DNA of 64,000 nucleotides from Cymbidium sinense (lineage: Eukaryota; Streptophyta; Magnoliopsida; Asparagales; Orchidaceae). The stretch's first letter is position 1. Every line of letters begins with the position of its first letter. The DNA is taken from positions 97,627,271 through 97,691,270 of the forward strand of contig CM038229.1 in assembly GCA_021442155.1 (NCBI GenBank), read 5' to 3'. Made by a program: the position numbers and the translations under genes. Shown one piece after another: positions 11,810-25,439 of the stretch. Under the pieces are notes generated by a model. It was not told the DNA's origin, did not search any database, and saw only the letters and a list, made by a program, of their open reading frames with translations.

Positions 11810-13861
11810 TCTATCCAACTTAGCCAATGAAGTAAATTAAGAATTTTATGTTCGCTTCTAAATAAAAGAAAAACGAATGATCACAAGAGTAAAATGCAAC
11901 TATCCTATATTTTTTCTTTAAGAAAAATTGTTCAGTGTCTGAAAACAAATTTAATGTGACAAAATTTAATTATAAAATTTGGGCGACAATTAAATCAATC
12001 GCCTCTATATCTTAATATCTGTACCATATCGCAAACTGTTGACGTGCACATGGCCAGTTGTCTCTTTGCATCATACCTTAGCAGATTATGACATTTTTCT
12101 TGTCAATTGCCGACTCTTTTGAAGGTCGCTGTTGCTGTGGTGTTCATATCTACTGAAGGGCGCCTTCGAAAAGAAGACAAAACGTTGCATGATAAGATGC
12201 ATGTGCAGCAATGCATCCTGTCTTAAAAAAATCTCGCCACGTCTGATAATTTGACAGCTGATGTTTGAAAGCCTACCGGTTTATTATACGAGTAATAGTT
12301 TACTCATTAAAACTTAATATCAGGTCGAACGTACATATACGATTTAAGGGAAAGAAGAAGGAGCAGTTTCATGTATGCATGCCATCGTTTTCTGTTTTAT
12401 CTGCTAAATTTTATTCAAATAAACTCACGATAAAGTCATAACTCAATTTTTTGTTTCCTTCCATCAAATTTTACTGTTTTGATCCCAGCATATGGAAACT
12501 AATGCACTAATTTCATGATTCATTTCTAAGTTGGCTGTTAGATTTGTAAGTATACATGATTTTGCTGGCATACACACATACATATAAATTCTTTCAAAAA
12601 AAAAAAATTAAATGCAAATAGTACATCTCCTCAATCATGATAAAGATATGAATACTTTGTTTTCATATATCTATCTAATTCAAGTCTTAATATAGCTGTG
12701 ATTCAAATTCGAGATCTTCACAATAACTTTTAAAATTCTTAACAGTCAGACTGCCCATAATTATATAGAGCTTTAGTTAAAAATACAAATGCATAAAGTT
12801 ATTTTATATTTTCATTGAGAATCATGAGCACTAATATATTATTTTGAGCATTAGGTTAGACATCTTTTTCATATTATAATATCTTATTTGATAGACTTCT
12901 CAATTGGTTTATAGGATGAAATCATCAGCTCTTATCCTTAGCTAGATGGATCCTAGTTATTAAGTTATACATTATGATCTGCCTTGCATGCTAGTTGAGA
13001 TATCCCTCCTCTTTCAAGGATATTCATACAAAGATCATTATTTTTAGCTATGGGTTCTTATTTCATTGTAATAATGTTACAAATTATCTCTTAGACCAAT
13101 GTTTTATGCCATCTGAAGTATTTTGTATTCCATCCTTAACTATATTTACAAAATTAAAATCATTTGGAGTATTTTCTCCTCTTAAAAAACTTACTTTTCC
13201 GTTGGTGCGATGCTTTTATGCGATGCTTTTTATATCTCTATGCGGAATCATGATGTGAATAGAATCTCTTATGTTGGAAAAAAATTGAGATATATTATCC
13301 TTCAATTATGTTGTTAGAGTTTCTTTTCTTTTAGCCATAATTGTTGGGTCGATGAATAACTTCTCGAAGAACTATTTAGGACTAGCGCTCATAACTTAGT
13401 CAATATATCTACTTAAGCTAAACTAAACATTTAATTGAATGACTACTACTAGACATTCAACCTTAGCGTCTCATTGCCTGCTTTGACAATCTTAATCTAA
13501 TCTAATCTATTTATTAAAAGAGTGGTGATAAAATTATAGAGAATGAGAAACATGCTTTCACTTTTCATGGTGATAAAAGACTATTTTTCTTGAAGAATAT
13601 GATGCCACCTGATCTAAATATATTTGATTCAAGTATTGTTCTCTTCGCATATGTTCCCTAAAATAGCAGATGGGAGGTTTAACTAGTGCCGCTGTATTGC
13701 TAAATAACTATATTTTGTTATTGTATTTACTTTAGTTTATATTTTATTGATCTGAAAGGAACAAAAGATATAACTGAGCTTAGTGAGCTATAATCCTCGA
13801 ACTCCTTAAAAACATAATGTATTATGATTCTTTCAGAATAATGCAGTCTTCAAATAAAAAA
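11810..13861. other. Unassigned AT-rich region
   Basis: No gene or repeat recognised. A less AT-rich patch at 12,030-12,300 has some CpG and could be low-copy DNA. An 87-codon frame at 12,995-13,258 has no recognisable domain and is not called. Confidence 0.4.
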
Positions 13862-13957
13862 GGCTAAAATTTTAAAATAAGCACATTTAAAATCTTAATT
13901 AGCAGATTAGGCTTAAAAATTTTTTTTAATTAGGCAGTCTCCCATTTAACGGACTAA
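13862..13957 (+). repeat. Left terminal inverted repeat of the 2.35-kb element
   Basis: Pairs with 16,115-16,210. Shared landmarks in order are GGCTAAA, ATTTTAAAATAA, TTAATTAGC, GATTAG-CTTAAAAA and CATTTAACG. Confidence 0.8.
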
Positions 13958-14075
13958 ATGGCGCGATGGCTTCGCCAGCCCCTTAAACGGGGCGGCCACG
14001 AATATTTTTTTTTTAAAAAAATTTTAACCATGTATTTTGATCATATCATAGCCGTCCGTTATACAATATCTGGCC

Positions 14076-14330
14076 GAGTTTGATATCGTTGGAATCGGCG
14101 AAATTCTCCACGACTTTATGAATGCAATTGTGTCTCCTTGCATAGCGATTTGGTGTTTTCTATTGAAAAGATGGGGCGCAATTTTGAATATTGCGACCGG
14201 CCAGCGGTATTATGGGCGATCGGTCTGTTGTTAGAATTTAGTGAGCTTGATATCGTTGAAATCGGCGAAATTCTCGACTTTATGTTGGAAATGCGATTGT
14301 GGCTTCTTGCATAGCGATTTCACCAAAGTT
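14076..14330. repeat. Tandem duplication of about 167 bp
   Basis: The segment GATATCGTTG-AATCGGCGAAATTCTC followed by CTTGCATAGCGATTT occurs at 14,081-14,150 and again at 14,248-14,321. The intervening sequence also resembles itself (GCGACC-, -GGCGATC-). Confidence 0.7.
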
Positions 14331-15619
14331 TAAAAAATCGTTTTGAATAGTGCGACCACCATGGTATTTTGGGCTAGCCATTTGTTGTCGAATTCACACT
14401 AAGGACTATAGAATTTCCAACGCTATAGAAGGTCTAAATGACCAAAAAAAGCGGCCAGCGATTCGCGAGTGAATCACGTACATGCGCCATGCGCGACATG
14501 AAGTGATCCAAGAACGATATGAGTTTTCCCGCCAAATATAGCTTGTATAGCCTTTCTCAAGTGCATCCAGCTTTCATGTAGGACACTCTAATGTTAAATT
14601 TTCATTTCATGACTTATAATTTCCACATTTCAAATCCATCGACATCTAATGACCGGTTGGATGTAGTGGCTAATAAAATGCGAGTTACCTTTACTTTATG
14701 TCAATATCAAATGAGAATATGTGTGTGACCCTATCTGAAATCACCCAAGCTCCACTCTTGCTCGCTCGAGCATGTAGGCCACAAATATGGCTCGGAATGA
14801 CTATTTATGATATTCACCTATACTTACAGTCGAGGCAATATGATGAACATGCATAGAGATGCGATACATCTCCATCATCAATCTTTGCATTTGAATATAG
14901 CGTAAGACTAAAATGAGAAATATTACTCGATAATCGGTTTAAGAAGTTACCAACGATATGCTTCAATTGGTTGAAATTCGACTTGATAATTATGAAGTTA
15001 TCATCCATGGTTTCAACATTTCGACATATACAACTATAGGTTGTACATCCGCATTAATGACTCCGACTCGTCATCATTTAATGGTGTAGTAAGAATGGCA
15101 CCAGAAATCTACATATGAGATTAATCCTAAATTGTGTCGAATCAACTTTAGTGACTGATTTGATTACGTATCGATAAAAATCAACCTACCGTGAAATTAA
15201 TATGGACGATTCTTTCCAGATACGTAGGGAAGAAATCACCACTAAGTTGGCCGTTATAATACAAGACAAGCATACAAGATCGAACTCATATTTGAATCAA
15301 ATATGTGTATCGGAATCTTGAAGAGCACACCTGTTTAAATTAAATTTAGATTCATGAGTACTACATGAATTGGTTAGAATGATGAAAATAATTAGCAGAG
15401 CATAATCTAGATAGTAGTACGATGAACCAAAAATATCATATTTAGGTCCTCGAACAAATATCATATTTAGGTCCTTCGAACTTACTCTAATTCCAAACCT
15501 TTTAACAAATGTATTGTATACATAGTAAGAAAAATCCATAACATAAAGCAAAAAAAGATAAAGGCTTAAAACCAATCATTGATGTAATCCATTAACATAT
15601 TTCTCATTTTACAGAAAAA

Positions 15620-15900
15620 AGTCAAAAAATATAAAAAATACCTACATTACTTAAAATACCTAAAATACCTAAAATTCACATTACATTCTAATAACAACAT
15701 CATAAAATGCAACAAATACAAATCATATTCACATATTATTCATTTATTTTAAAACAAAAAAAATAAAAATAAAAAAATCTTAAACATTCACATATAAATA
15801 CCTAAAATATCTAAAATACCTAAAATCCACATTACATTTACCTAATAAAATCATAAAATACAATAAATACAAATCACATTCACATATTATTCATTAATTT
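15620..15900. repeat. Tandem duplication of about 150 bp
   Basis: Runs of ACCTAAAAT followed by CACATTACATT, CATAAAAT and CATATTATTCATT occur at about 15,640-15,745 and about 15,795-15,895. Confidence 0.7.
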
Positions 15901-15924
15901 TTTTTTAAAAAAACTTTACTTTGG

Positions 15925-16065
15925 GTGGTTAGATCCACGAGAGGCGTTACGGATTGTCATCGGGGTGGCCGGACGTTTCGGCGATGGGGCCGGGCTGAGG
16001 AGATCTGGCGGTTCGAGAGGCGGTGCCCTAACATGAAGAACGAGATCAGACTCTGTCCGACCTCG
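15925..16065. other. GC- and CpG-rich block
   Basis: About 140 bases of GGCCGG/CGGCG-rich sequence inside an AT-rich window. It creates short overlapping frames on both strands (61 and 68 codons) that look compositional and are not called as genes. Confidence 0.7.
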
Positions 16066-16114
16066 GTTAGTTTTAAAAAAATATTCGAGTACGTCGTTCA
16101 TACTGCAGTTAGTC

Positions 16115-16210
16115 GCAGGTTCGTTAAATGAAGCTGTCTTTTATTTTAAAATTTTTTTAAGTCTAATCGCTAATTAAAGTTTTAATTTATGATTATTTTA
16201 AAATTTAGCC
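16115..16210 (-). repeat. Right terminal inverted repeat of the 2.35-kb element
   Basis: Reverse complement matches 13,862-13,957. See that entry. Confidence 0.8.
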
Positions 16211-16824
16211 ATAAAAATAACTATATAATATATTATATGTCATATCAGTAATTTGTTTTAAATCAACAATTTAATATTAATCACAAACAAATGCAGGCGC
16301 AACAGAAACAACCAACGGAAATACGCCCACGTTGCATGTGATGATATATATTTTTTTCAGAAGTTTGATCCTTGACTAAAATTAAATTTTCTATTTCGTC
16401 GAAGACGGTGGATTTCTTTTGTTTAAATAATTTTTTTATTTACAGATTTTAGAGTTTATTAATACTAAGAAGATTCGCGATCAACTTTGATTAATGTGAG
16501 AATCAATTCTTTCCTGCTGCGTCAGTGTACCATCTTCATCAAAACTATATAACAATAAAATAAAATATTTATATTTTACCAAATTTAATATTTACTCGTA
16601 ATAAAAATTTTTAGAGATATATTTGAAAATTTTAAATACATACTATACAATTTTCTTATATATATATAATAATTAAATTTTAATATTATTCATGTAAATA
16701 ATTAATAATATAGACATATATATTCTAATTCTAAAAAAATTAATATAAGCAATATTTTATATAATATTAAATTTTAATTATTAAAAATATAATATTAGAT
16801 TCAAAATATATAAGAATAATTATA

Positions 16825-16826
<2 letters not shown>

Positions 16827-16918
<92 letters not shown>
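16827..16918. repeat. (AT)n microsatellite, about 46 units
   Basis: Uninterrupted alternating AT of about 92 bp. Confidence 0.95.
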
Positions 16919-16922
<4 letters not shown>

Positions 16923-17257
16923 ATATTTTGTATATCAAATTTAATTTAATAGAATAGACAACAGAGATATTCATTCAAGAGAAATTATGCGGTCGATTTT
17001 TTTTTTTTTTTTGCCGCGAGTTATAATGAGCTGGCAACAATGAATTGAATTTTTAATCTTACATTTATTGGTATAGATCTTTATTAGTATGAGTTTTAAA
17101 TTAGCACATCTTCTCTTTTAAATATATCAAATCAAATTTAATAATTATATCATTACCCTTTTATCATTAATATGTAAACATTTCAAACCAATCATATATT
17201 TGACAAAATTAAATTATAATTTAAATCATGCCACCCATATAAAATTCTGAATTACCT

Positions 17258-17260
<3 letters not shown>

Positions 17261-17333
<73 letters not shown>
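17261..17333. repeat. (AT)n microsatellite, about 36 units
   Basis: Uninterrupted alternating TA of about 73 bp. Confidence 0.95.
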
Positions 17334-17336
<3 letters not shown>

Positions 17337-19049
17337 TATAGTAGGAGTTGTAATGGATTGAATATCGAAAGATTAGAGGTTTTAATTAATAGATTTTTTG
17401 ATATTTTAGTGAAAAGTAATTATATCGTATAATTTATTTTATAGCAATTTTAGAGCTTAGTCTTTAATTATGATTATTACGAATGTCATTAATAATAATT
17501 TTGAAAATAACTTATTTTGTCTCTAATGAATGTACTAAATGGAAAATAGTTATGATTTATATCATTATATTCAATTTTATTTTTGATGTGTAACTTCCAA
17601 TTCATGAAAATATGAGCCTTGTGAAAAGGCTTATTTCAATTAATTTTATTTTCATATTTAAAAGATGAATTTGATTTGTACTTAAAATCTAAGCAATATA
17701 ATAAAAGTATTGCCATTATGAATATTAGATAAATAATTTTCGAATCAAATAAAATCTCCATTTTAATAACATTCTTGTTCTTTAATTTTCATTCAATAAC
17801 ATTAATGATATTTACATAGTAGTGGTGCTTAATTTATAATGCTTTTGCCTCTTTTTTCAACTTTATTCTCTTCAATTTATCTCTTTCTTGCATGATTTTA
17901 AAGACAATGATTCCCTCCTCATAAAGGAAGTCAAATTTAGGGGTTGTTAGCATTATGAAGAAGGCACCAACCATTATGTCCTCACCAAAGAGTAGTTGTT
18001 AGTTACAAACCATTCAAAATTTGAGAAGACATTTGGTTAGAAAGCTAGAAATATACCCACCTAACCTAATAGAAGATTAGATCTTCAAATTTTTTTTTAA
18101 CAAAGATTTTACTCAAATCTTAACTCCCTTTGCAAAATCATAATTTTCATAAAAGAATGGACCAACTTGTTCTTTAGAGAATCAAGCATTGATTCTTCTT
18201 GTCTAAAGGCAAGCTATTTTTAGCTGAGGAAATCACATATCACATATGTTTTATGTCATTGATTAATAATGTAATGTGTGTTGTGTTATCATCAAGTATT
18301 TACTTAATTAAGATATCATTGATTTCTTAAGTGAAAGCTTAAATTTCAAGTGTTTGTAACATTCTGCGTATTTAAGTATAATAAATAAAATAAAATAAAA
18401 TTGAATATTACCTTGATTTAACGATAAATAAAATGAAAAATATATGACATCTCTATGAAAGCATCTTTGTTTAAAATATTGTACTTGAATAAAAAATTTT
18501 GAGATAAGATATATAACTTAAATTTAATCATGAATAGTTTCAAATGTATTATTATTATTTTTTTTTTTGAGAAGAGAGCTATATAAATTTTAATATAATG
18601 CACTTATGATATGATAAATTCATTAAATTTGAAATTCCTTCTAACTAAATTTTGATAAAACTATGTAGACCATTTTTTGAATTCATTGTTTCCTTAACAA
18701 CAGTTGGTAAGAAAATGCTTCTACACTAGTTAACACTTATTACATGTTTAGAAAAAAAAAGTATATATAATGTATAATCACAAGAACTAATTATAGAAAT
18801 TAAATGATAAAGAGAGAAAAATAAGTTATGTTAGGATTGGCAAAGACTAGGAAAACGAAATTTTAATGCCTATTCTACTTGTCTTCTTATTATAGAGTAA
18901 GAAATAAAGAAGTTGTATTAACACTTAGTATAATTATCTTCATGCTATATATTGATGTTTACTATAATTATTTTTTTTCTCTAAAGAGATTAATAAAGAA
19001 GATCTACAAGTATGTTAAGATTTTGTCTATTATTTTCCCAATAATATGG

Positions 19050-20813
19050 ACACTTTGGAGAAGTCTCCAATCTTGATTATTAGTTGTTTAAGGTGTTGAT
19101 AAGGTGGAGTTTAGTAGGATCATTAGTAAGTTGACTTGAATGTGAAATGTGAGTTGAACAATGTAGACCCGGTTGAGATTCTTTTCCTAACAAGGTTGAA
19201 GTTAAGAGCAATGTGTATCATTTGAGAATGAAAAACTAGATTTTCATATAAATAGGTGTCACCAATATTGTTACTATAAATAATAGATGGTTGTTGAAGT
19301 TGAAATATCATAATGAAAATATTGCACTAATGAATTTTAGTAGTTAGAGAGTCAATTGTTTGATATTCTATAAAAGGTCTAGCATTGTATGTTATTTTTC
19401 AGAGCATTTATATATTACATTATGGTAGAAAAAAGATAATATAAGATGTATGATCAATATTACTTTGAGAATCCATGAAGTGAGAGAGAAAAGTGTTAAT
19501 TAAGGAATAGACCCTTATTGATAGCGGTGTGAACATGAAAAAGAATATATTTAATAATAATATAGTGTTTAGTTGTTGGTCAATGTATGAATTTGAAGAG
19601 TTATTGGCAACAATTGTGAAATTAAGCAAAGAAAAGAGAAAAATGGAGTCCCCAAATATAAGAGTATTTTTTTTAAGGATCAATGAGAGAGACATCATAA
19701 AATATTGTAGGCATATCAGTTAGAGATATGAGTAAGGGCATCTTTAATCATATTTGTATATTTAAGAGATCATGAATGCATCTATATTGTGATAGAAGGA
19801 TGCCATGGTAGGGGAAGATGACTCGACACCAAAGAAATAAGAGAGTTCATCAAGATCTTTAATACAAAATGTTGAGGCCAATTTATTTGGATATAAACTT
19901 TAGAAGTTGTTTATTGCTTCTAATGAACATAAGATTATTTCCATGCATAATTTGGTACATGATGAGATGTCAATGAGATTAAACAAAAATTGTATCATCA
20001 ATTTGGGAGTTTGTGAACTTAATAATAAAAGAAATTAGAAAAGTTAGTTATACCAAAAGTGAGGTGTCTATTTGAGGTCAAAGAGCCTTCTTTGGGTGGC
20101 ACACATTGGTAGGGTGAATTGCATAGTTGAAATAAACTCTAAGATTGCTATATGTATACATCTTAAACCAAATGTTCATTGAAAATAAATTTTTGATGTA
20201 TATTGATGGAGTTACCATCCTTTGATAAAGAAAGGGAAGGATGAGATGAATTGTGGATGATTTCAAAACTAGATAAATGTTTTATGGTAATTATTATCGA
20301 TCATTAATGGAAGTCATTGGCCATTAGTTAAACTTTATAACATCTATGGATTCATTAAAATTACATTTGAAATGATACACCTTTTGCAATTAATAATGCC
20401 ACGAGATCTAAAGATCAAGTAGTATTGGAAATGAGTGCATTTAACTCATTATATTGGATGCCCATTATTTAGATTATATTTGGTTCATGTAATGGCGATA
20501 AAAGTGAGTTTTAGGCTAAGTTTAATTAGAGGTTTATGAATGTCATTTATGGCATGAGTTTTCATGGTGAGAAGTATGAGGGATGGGTCATTTGAAGTTT
20601 AAGCAATGCATAGGCATTAATGGGCGGTGAGATTACATGTGAAGGAGAAAAGTAGGTCGAAAGATAAGGTAAGGTTGGCGGATGAGGAATGCAATGTTAC
20701 ACAAATTTTGTTTGTGAAATTAGGTGGTTGGATATATGTGGTAGGGATGGGAGTTAATGATGGGAGTCCTCAAATATACATTAATTTATAAGTAAATTTT
20801 AGTTGAAATACTA
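19050..20813 (-). pseudogene. Broken Ty1/copia pol (reverse transcriptase and RNase H)
   Basis: Minus-strand translation across frames gives copia pol in order. Near 20,440-20,600 the start of the RT region reads NDIHKPLIKLSL and then NALISNTT. At 19,822-19,857 is DLDELSYFFGVE, then LLSQ-R-IHDLL in a shifted frame. At 19,123-19,311 is the RNase H-side signature with YSNNIGDTYL and VFHSQM-HIAL followed by VRKRIS. This is the C-terminal half of a copia polyprotein, an RNA-dependent DNA polymerase with RNase H used in reverse transcription of the element. Gag and integrase are not seen. The upstream part is cut off by the Ty3/gypsy LTR that starts at 20,814. There are many stops and frameshifts. 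Confidence 0.8.
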
Positions 20814-23279
20814 TGGTGTTTAATTTTGATATGTATATAGGGGACCATGCAGATGAGTGTACTTATTGAAGATGTATGATATTGAGGTATGATGCACTAT
20901 TTCAAAAGAAGGAGTCACCACCCTACAATGGACCTAATCACATAATAAGAACTCTAAGGCATGATGAGTCTTTGAATATACCATGATTTTTGCCCTACTT
21001 TACATGGATGAATAAAGAAGGGTTTTATTAAACCGTTCCAAAGTTCCCTATTGGGGCAAGCACCCATAGTTAATTACATCTTAAGGAAGGTAGTTCCTTA
21101 GGAATACTCTGATTAAAGTAGAAAATTATTGTCTCCAAAGATTTCAAGGGAAAGACTATCAATAAATTAGTTATGTTTGGAAAATAATTGGGAAGAGTCA
21201 AATAGATACACTTATTATCGAGCCAAAGAAAATAAGTAGGGAATGGCAATGATTCTAGGAAGCCTAGTGAGCATTCCAATCTATCCATGGTTGGGCTTTA
21301 TATGTTTAAAGTTAAGAAGATTTATTTGCTTGAGTTAAAATTTTATTAGATCACTAGGGCTTATAATCCATCACAGATTATGGAAATATCTAGAGGTGAG
21401 GATTTATGCTAGTCCAAGGAAACAACAACCTCAAATCCTAAGCCTATGGAGCTTTTGCAAGAGCTAAAGTATGACCTAAATCAAAGTGGGGTGGGTATAT
21501 GGTTTATCTCCACAAGAGAGTAAATCACCCATTCGGACTTATAACGCCTGAAGTGGCACTAACTCCTTCGATGCTTTAAAATCATGTAGGCAAGTTATAT
21601 AATTTTATAAGATAGTTAGGTTGTTATTATTTAGAAAGAAACTAAAGTCCTTAAACCCATTCTCTAAGAGATTAGAGCATGAGTGGTATGAGTAATGACT
21701 TAGTCTAATGCAAATCTTTTCAATTTTTATTTAATTTTGACACTTTATTTTAACAAAGGCCATAGAATTTTCACATGTCTAATGTGATGAAATGAGATTA
21801 TGAGTTAAATCAGAGAGAAAGAGGTATTTTTCACTATAGAGGAGACCCTCGTCAAGTCTTCATATATATGCAAGGATGGAAATCTTCTCTTAGCGAGTGA
21901 AATAATATGAATGAATGATATTAAGCATACAACATTCAAATAAGGGCTTGGTGAATCTTTTAATTATCTTGATTTAATGCCTAGGCTTTATATGAGATTA
22001 TGAGTTATTTAAAATTTTAGTTATAAGTTATAGTTGGGGTAGAAAATTTATTTTTTCCTAAGAGCCAAATCGGATCCACACATTCATCATTCAAAAGAAA
22101 TTATGAAGAGGCATACCGTTTCTATTACGTAATTTAAACATAACATCAAATAATTTATAAATCTAGTGCAAAAGAATAAAAGGCGGTCGCGACCGGATAC
22201 AACTCGAAAAAAAAAATGTAGCGAGCTCTACCCTTATACAACCAAAAATAAAAGAATAATTATAAGTTATAAATGAATAAGTGTTAAGGTGGGGTCTTCA
22301 TATCTTTAATTCTTCTTATCTCCTTCATTTCTTCATTTGATTTGATTTGCTTCAAAGGCATCAGGCCTCCCATAAAGCCTTCTAGCCACTGCTCATCTAA
22401 TCTCCCATAACACTAATCCTAATTCTTAATACAAAATTATATTAAAAATAGAAAAATAAATCTAACTGTACTTGCAAAATAAGTGGTAGCTAAATACATC
22501 ACACAACCCAAGTAGTTATATATATAATTTAGACTTGGCACACTACACATGGGAAACCAAGTCCACATGTCATAATTTGGATTATACTTAGGGTTAAGCA
22601 ACAGCATTTATATTTATTTTAAAATACCCTTATACAATCCCACAAAGAAAATATGATTACAATCAAGGCCTACCATCTAGTCTACAAAATATACACCCTA
22701 ACATCCAGTATAAAATAATACATCACAAAATAAAACATAAATCAAACTATACCCCACATAAAGCTAGAAGTGGTGACTTAGTCTAAAAGTGTGTATTAAA
22801 GCTTGTGCGGTATGTCCTAACTAAGCTTTATTTTGATTTTCTAAGTATGAAAGGATGTTTAATCATAAGAGGATGATTTCACTTTAAGTGAATTAAATGA
22901 TTTGAGAATTTTACTTAATGTTTTTTTTATTTTATTTTATTAACACCTAGTATTTTATAAAGAGAGGAAAAGAGATGAGTACTCTCTTTCATCCATACCT
23001 TAAGACATTTCTAAAGGATGTTAACTAATTAATTCTCTTTAGTGAATGGCTTATTACACATTTTAAATTAATCCTAAGTTTGGGTTTACATTAAATAATC
23101 ATATTCAATAAGAGGCATCTTAAGATTAATTGGAATGAATTACTATCACTTGACACATGTGAATTCATTTCTTTCCATCATATGTAGCATGCAAAAGATA
23201 TTAAATCCTAAGAATACCTATACATATAATATATCTTAGCACACTTAAATGATAGATGTAAGCATGTACATTTAAATTT

Positions 23280-23740
23280 AGATGGTTTCATTTGATTGAA
23301 TATGAATGTATGTCTTTCTTAATAGAAAAGGGATTTTCATTCATTAGCTAAGTGTGCATACAAGTATATAAAAGTCTTAAGCGGATACGTCACCATTGTT
23401 AAACCAAAGGAGTGAGGTAAAATCTCTTTGGGGCTACTTAAAGCCTTGCATCCTCAAAATATTTAGACTAGATATACCCTACTCTTAAATACACTTGAAT
23501 GCACAAACAACTACAAGAGTGAAAATCATGCAAAAATTAAATTTCTTTTAATTGAAAGGAGATTTTATTCATTAGCCAAATATACATACAAGTGTATAAA
23601 AGTTCTAAGCAAGTACTTCACCATTATTAACTAGGAGTGAGATAAAGACCTCCTTGGGGCTACTTAAAGTCATGTCCTCAGATTGTCCAGATTAGATATA
23701 TATTTTAAATACACATGAATATATAAATAACCATAAGAAT
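23280..23740. repeat. 230-bp tandem duplication inside the element 1 LTR
   Basis: Two units sharing TATAAAAGT-CTAAGC, AC-TCACCATT, GGGGCTACTTAAAG and AGA-TAGATATA. The same doubling exists in the element 2 LTR (38,953-39,400), but the LTRs at 31,765 and 50,407 have a single unit. Confidence 0.7.
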
Positions 23741-25439
23741 GAAATCATACAAGAGTTGTGTTATTTAATTGAATTATTTGTACATGTGAGCCAAAGTGTT
23801 ATCTAAATTCTAACATGGAGGTACATAAGAATGAATCCAAATAAATTTTGTGTCCTTTTCAAATGAACTACACATGCTAATATTTACATTCTTATGTAAA
23901 TACATGAAGATTGAAGAAAATAGAACTCCATATCACATGTTCTAAGCTATAGGCACATACAAGCTTATAAGTATTCATAATTGTCATCACTCCATATGTT
24001 ATAATTGATTTATATACTTTTGAAAATAATTTTTTGATTTAATAGTGATAATAGCCACACATATTTTTAATTTAAATCAACACATGCAAGCTTAACATAA
24101 AGAAAATAATTTCATTTAATCAATTTTTGAAAGAAATGTATGCATGACTACAAGTGACATACAATATTTAATATGATTGGAAAGAAATAAAGAGTCATAA
24201 GCACATAATTCTATTCAATCCAATTAGTTCCTAAGGACAATAATACCAAATAAGTTTATTTAAAACAAACCAAAGCTTCTTAATGTCACTTTTAATTTAA
24301 TTTTTAATTTGATTTAAGAAATATGAGATGAGATTTGCTAATCCTAATCCCATTCCCCATGTGTGAGTTAATTTGATTTAATGAGAAGGAATTAAATTTA
24401 TTTTATGGATTAATTAGGTTAAGGTATGAATTAAATCAATTAATTAAACCATTTATCTATGTTATCTTAAGGTAATTAATAAAATGATTATAAGCCAATG
24501 AAATATGAAAATGAATTGAAAATAAATAGTAATGATCTTATGAAATAAAAGGGGATGCAATTAGCTCACAATCACTAATTAATTAAGCTTAAGGAACTAA
24601 CTTAAATACTTTTATGGTTTTCTCACATATGTAAGCAAACTATAATATCATTAACTCTCTTGGCTATTGAACACCTAAAGCTCTACACATGGATCAATTA
24701 AGGAAAATCAGATGCAATTACCCTTTTAATTAGGTTAATCAAGTCATTAATATTTTAATCCATTCCTCTTTACTTAATTACCAATTTTAATTGACTATCC
24801 TTTGAAATGAAATGGGCTTAAGGAGAAAAGGTTGGGAAAGAGTTCTCAACCTAATTCCATAAGCCTCTTACTTATTCAAACATGATTTGATATGATTTGG
24901 GTTTCAATTTAACTAATTAAATCATTAATTAGATAATTAATATTTACTTAGTATTTTTATTGAAAAGATAACTTTGGGGAAGATTGAGGAGGCCCCAATC
25001 TAATTTCTAAGTCTCCCCATTGTTCAACAGTGATTAAGGGTCAAATTTATTGATTAATTACTATTCACATGCTTAATTACCTCTTAATTTAGTTAAGAAG
25101 GTAATTAAGGTAAAACTTAAATAATTCTCAATTAATCAACCAATAAATTCCAAGAAAAAATAAGGGAGGCATAGAGTCATCCTTTAAACATTTTCAAAAG
25201 TTTGAAATTGATTGGTTAGTTAATTAAGTAATTATGCTAATTAATTTTCAATTAAACCTTAATTAAGCCAAAATTACTATTCAAAATTAATTAAGGATAA
25301 TTTTAATGGAATCTCATGAAATACCTTTAAAATGACTCTAAGTTTATATCTTTTAGATTTTCATAATTAGTTATGAATTATTGAAGTTTCAGCATTAAAA
25401 ACACATTAAATCTCATAATTGAGCCTTAATCCCATCAAC

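Larger units (their letters stand above)
13862..16210. mobile_element. 2.35-kb long-TIR DNA element (MULE-like, non-autonomous)
   Basis: The first about 95 bases and the last about 95 bases are inverted repeats at roughly 75-80% identity, both starting GGCTAAA and both ending inward at CATTTAACG. Flanking bases ATAAAAAA (13,854-13,861) and ATAAAAAT (16,211-16,218) match at 7 of 8 and may be a target duplication, though the run of A makes this weak. The interior has no transposase that I can read. It has two internal tandem duplications, hairpin-prone GC blocks and many CpGs. Long TIRs suggest a Mutator-like element, but the family is inferred. Confidence 0.65.
16211..19049. other. AT-rich spacer with two long (AT)n arrays
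   Basis: No gene recognised. It may include the unrecognised 3' part of the copia element to the right, but I see no LTR boundary or polypurine tract. Confidence 0.45.

Noticed and set aside
15916..16131. Overlapping frames on both strands in a GC-rich block
   Set aside because: Explained by few stop codons in GC-rich DNA. No domain and no homologous frame in the rest of the element.
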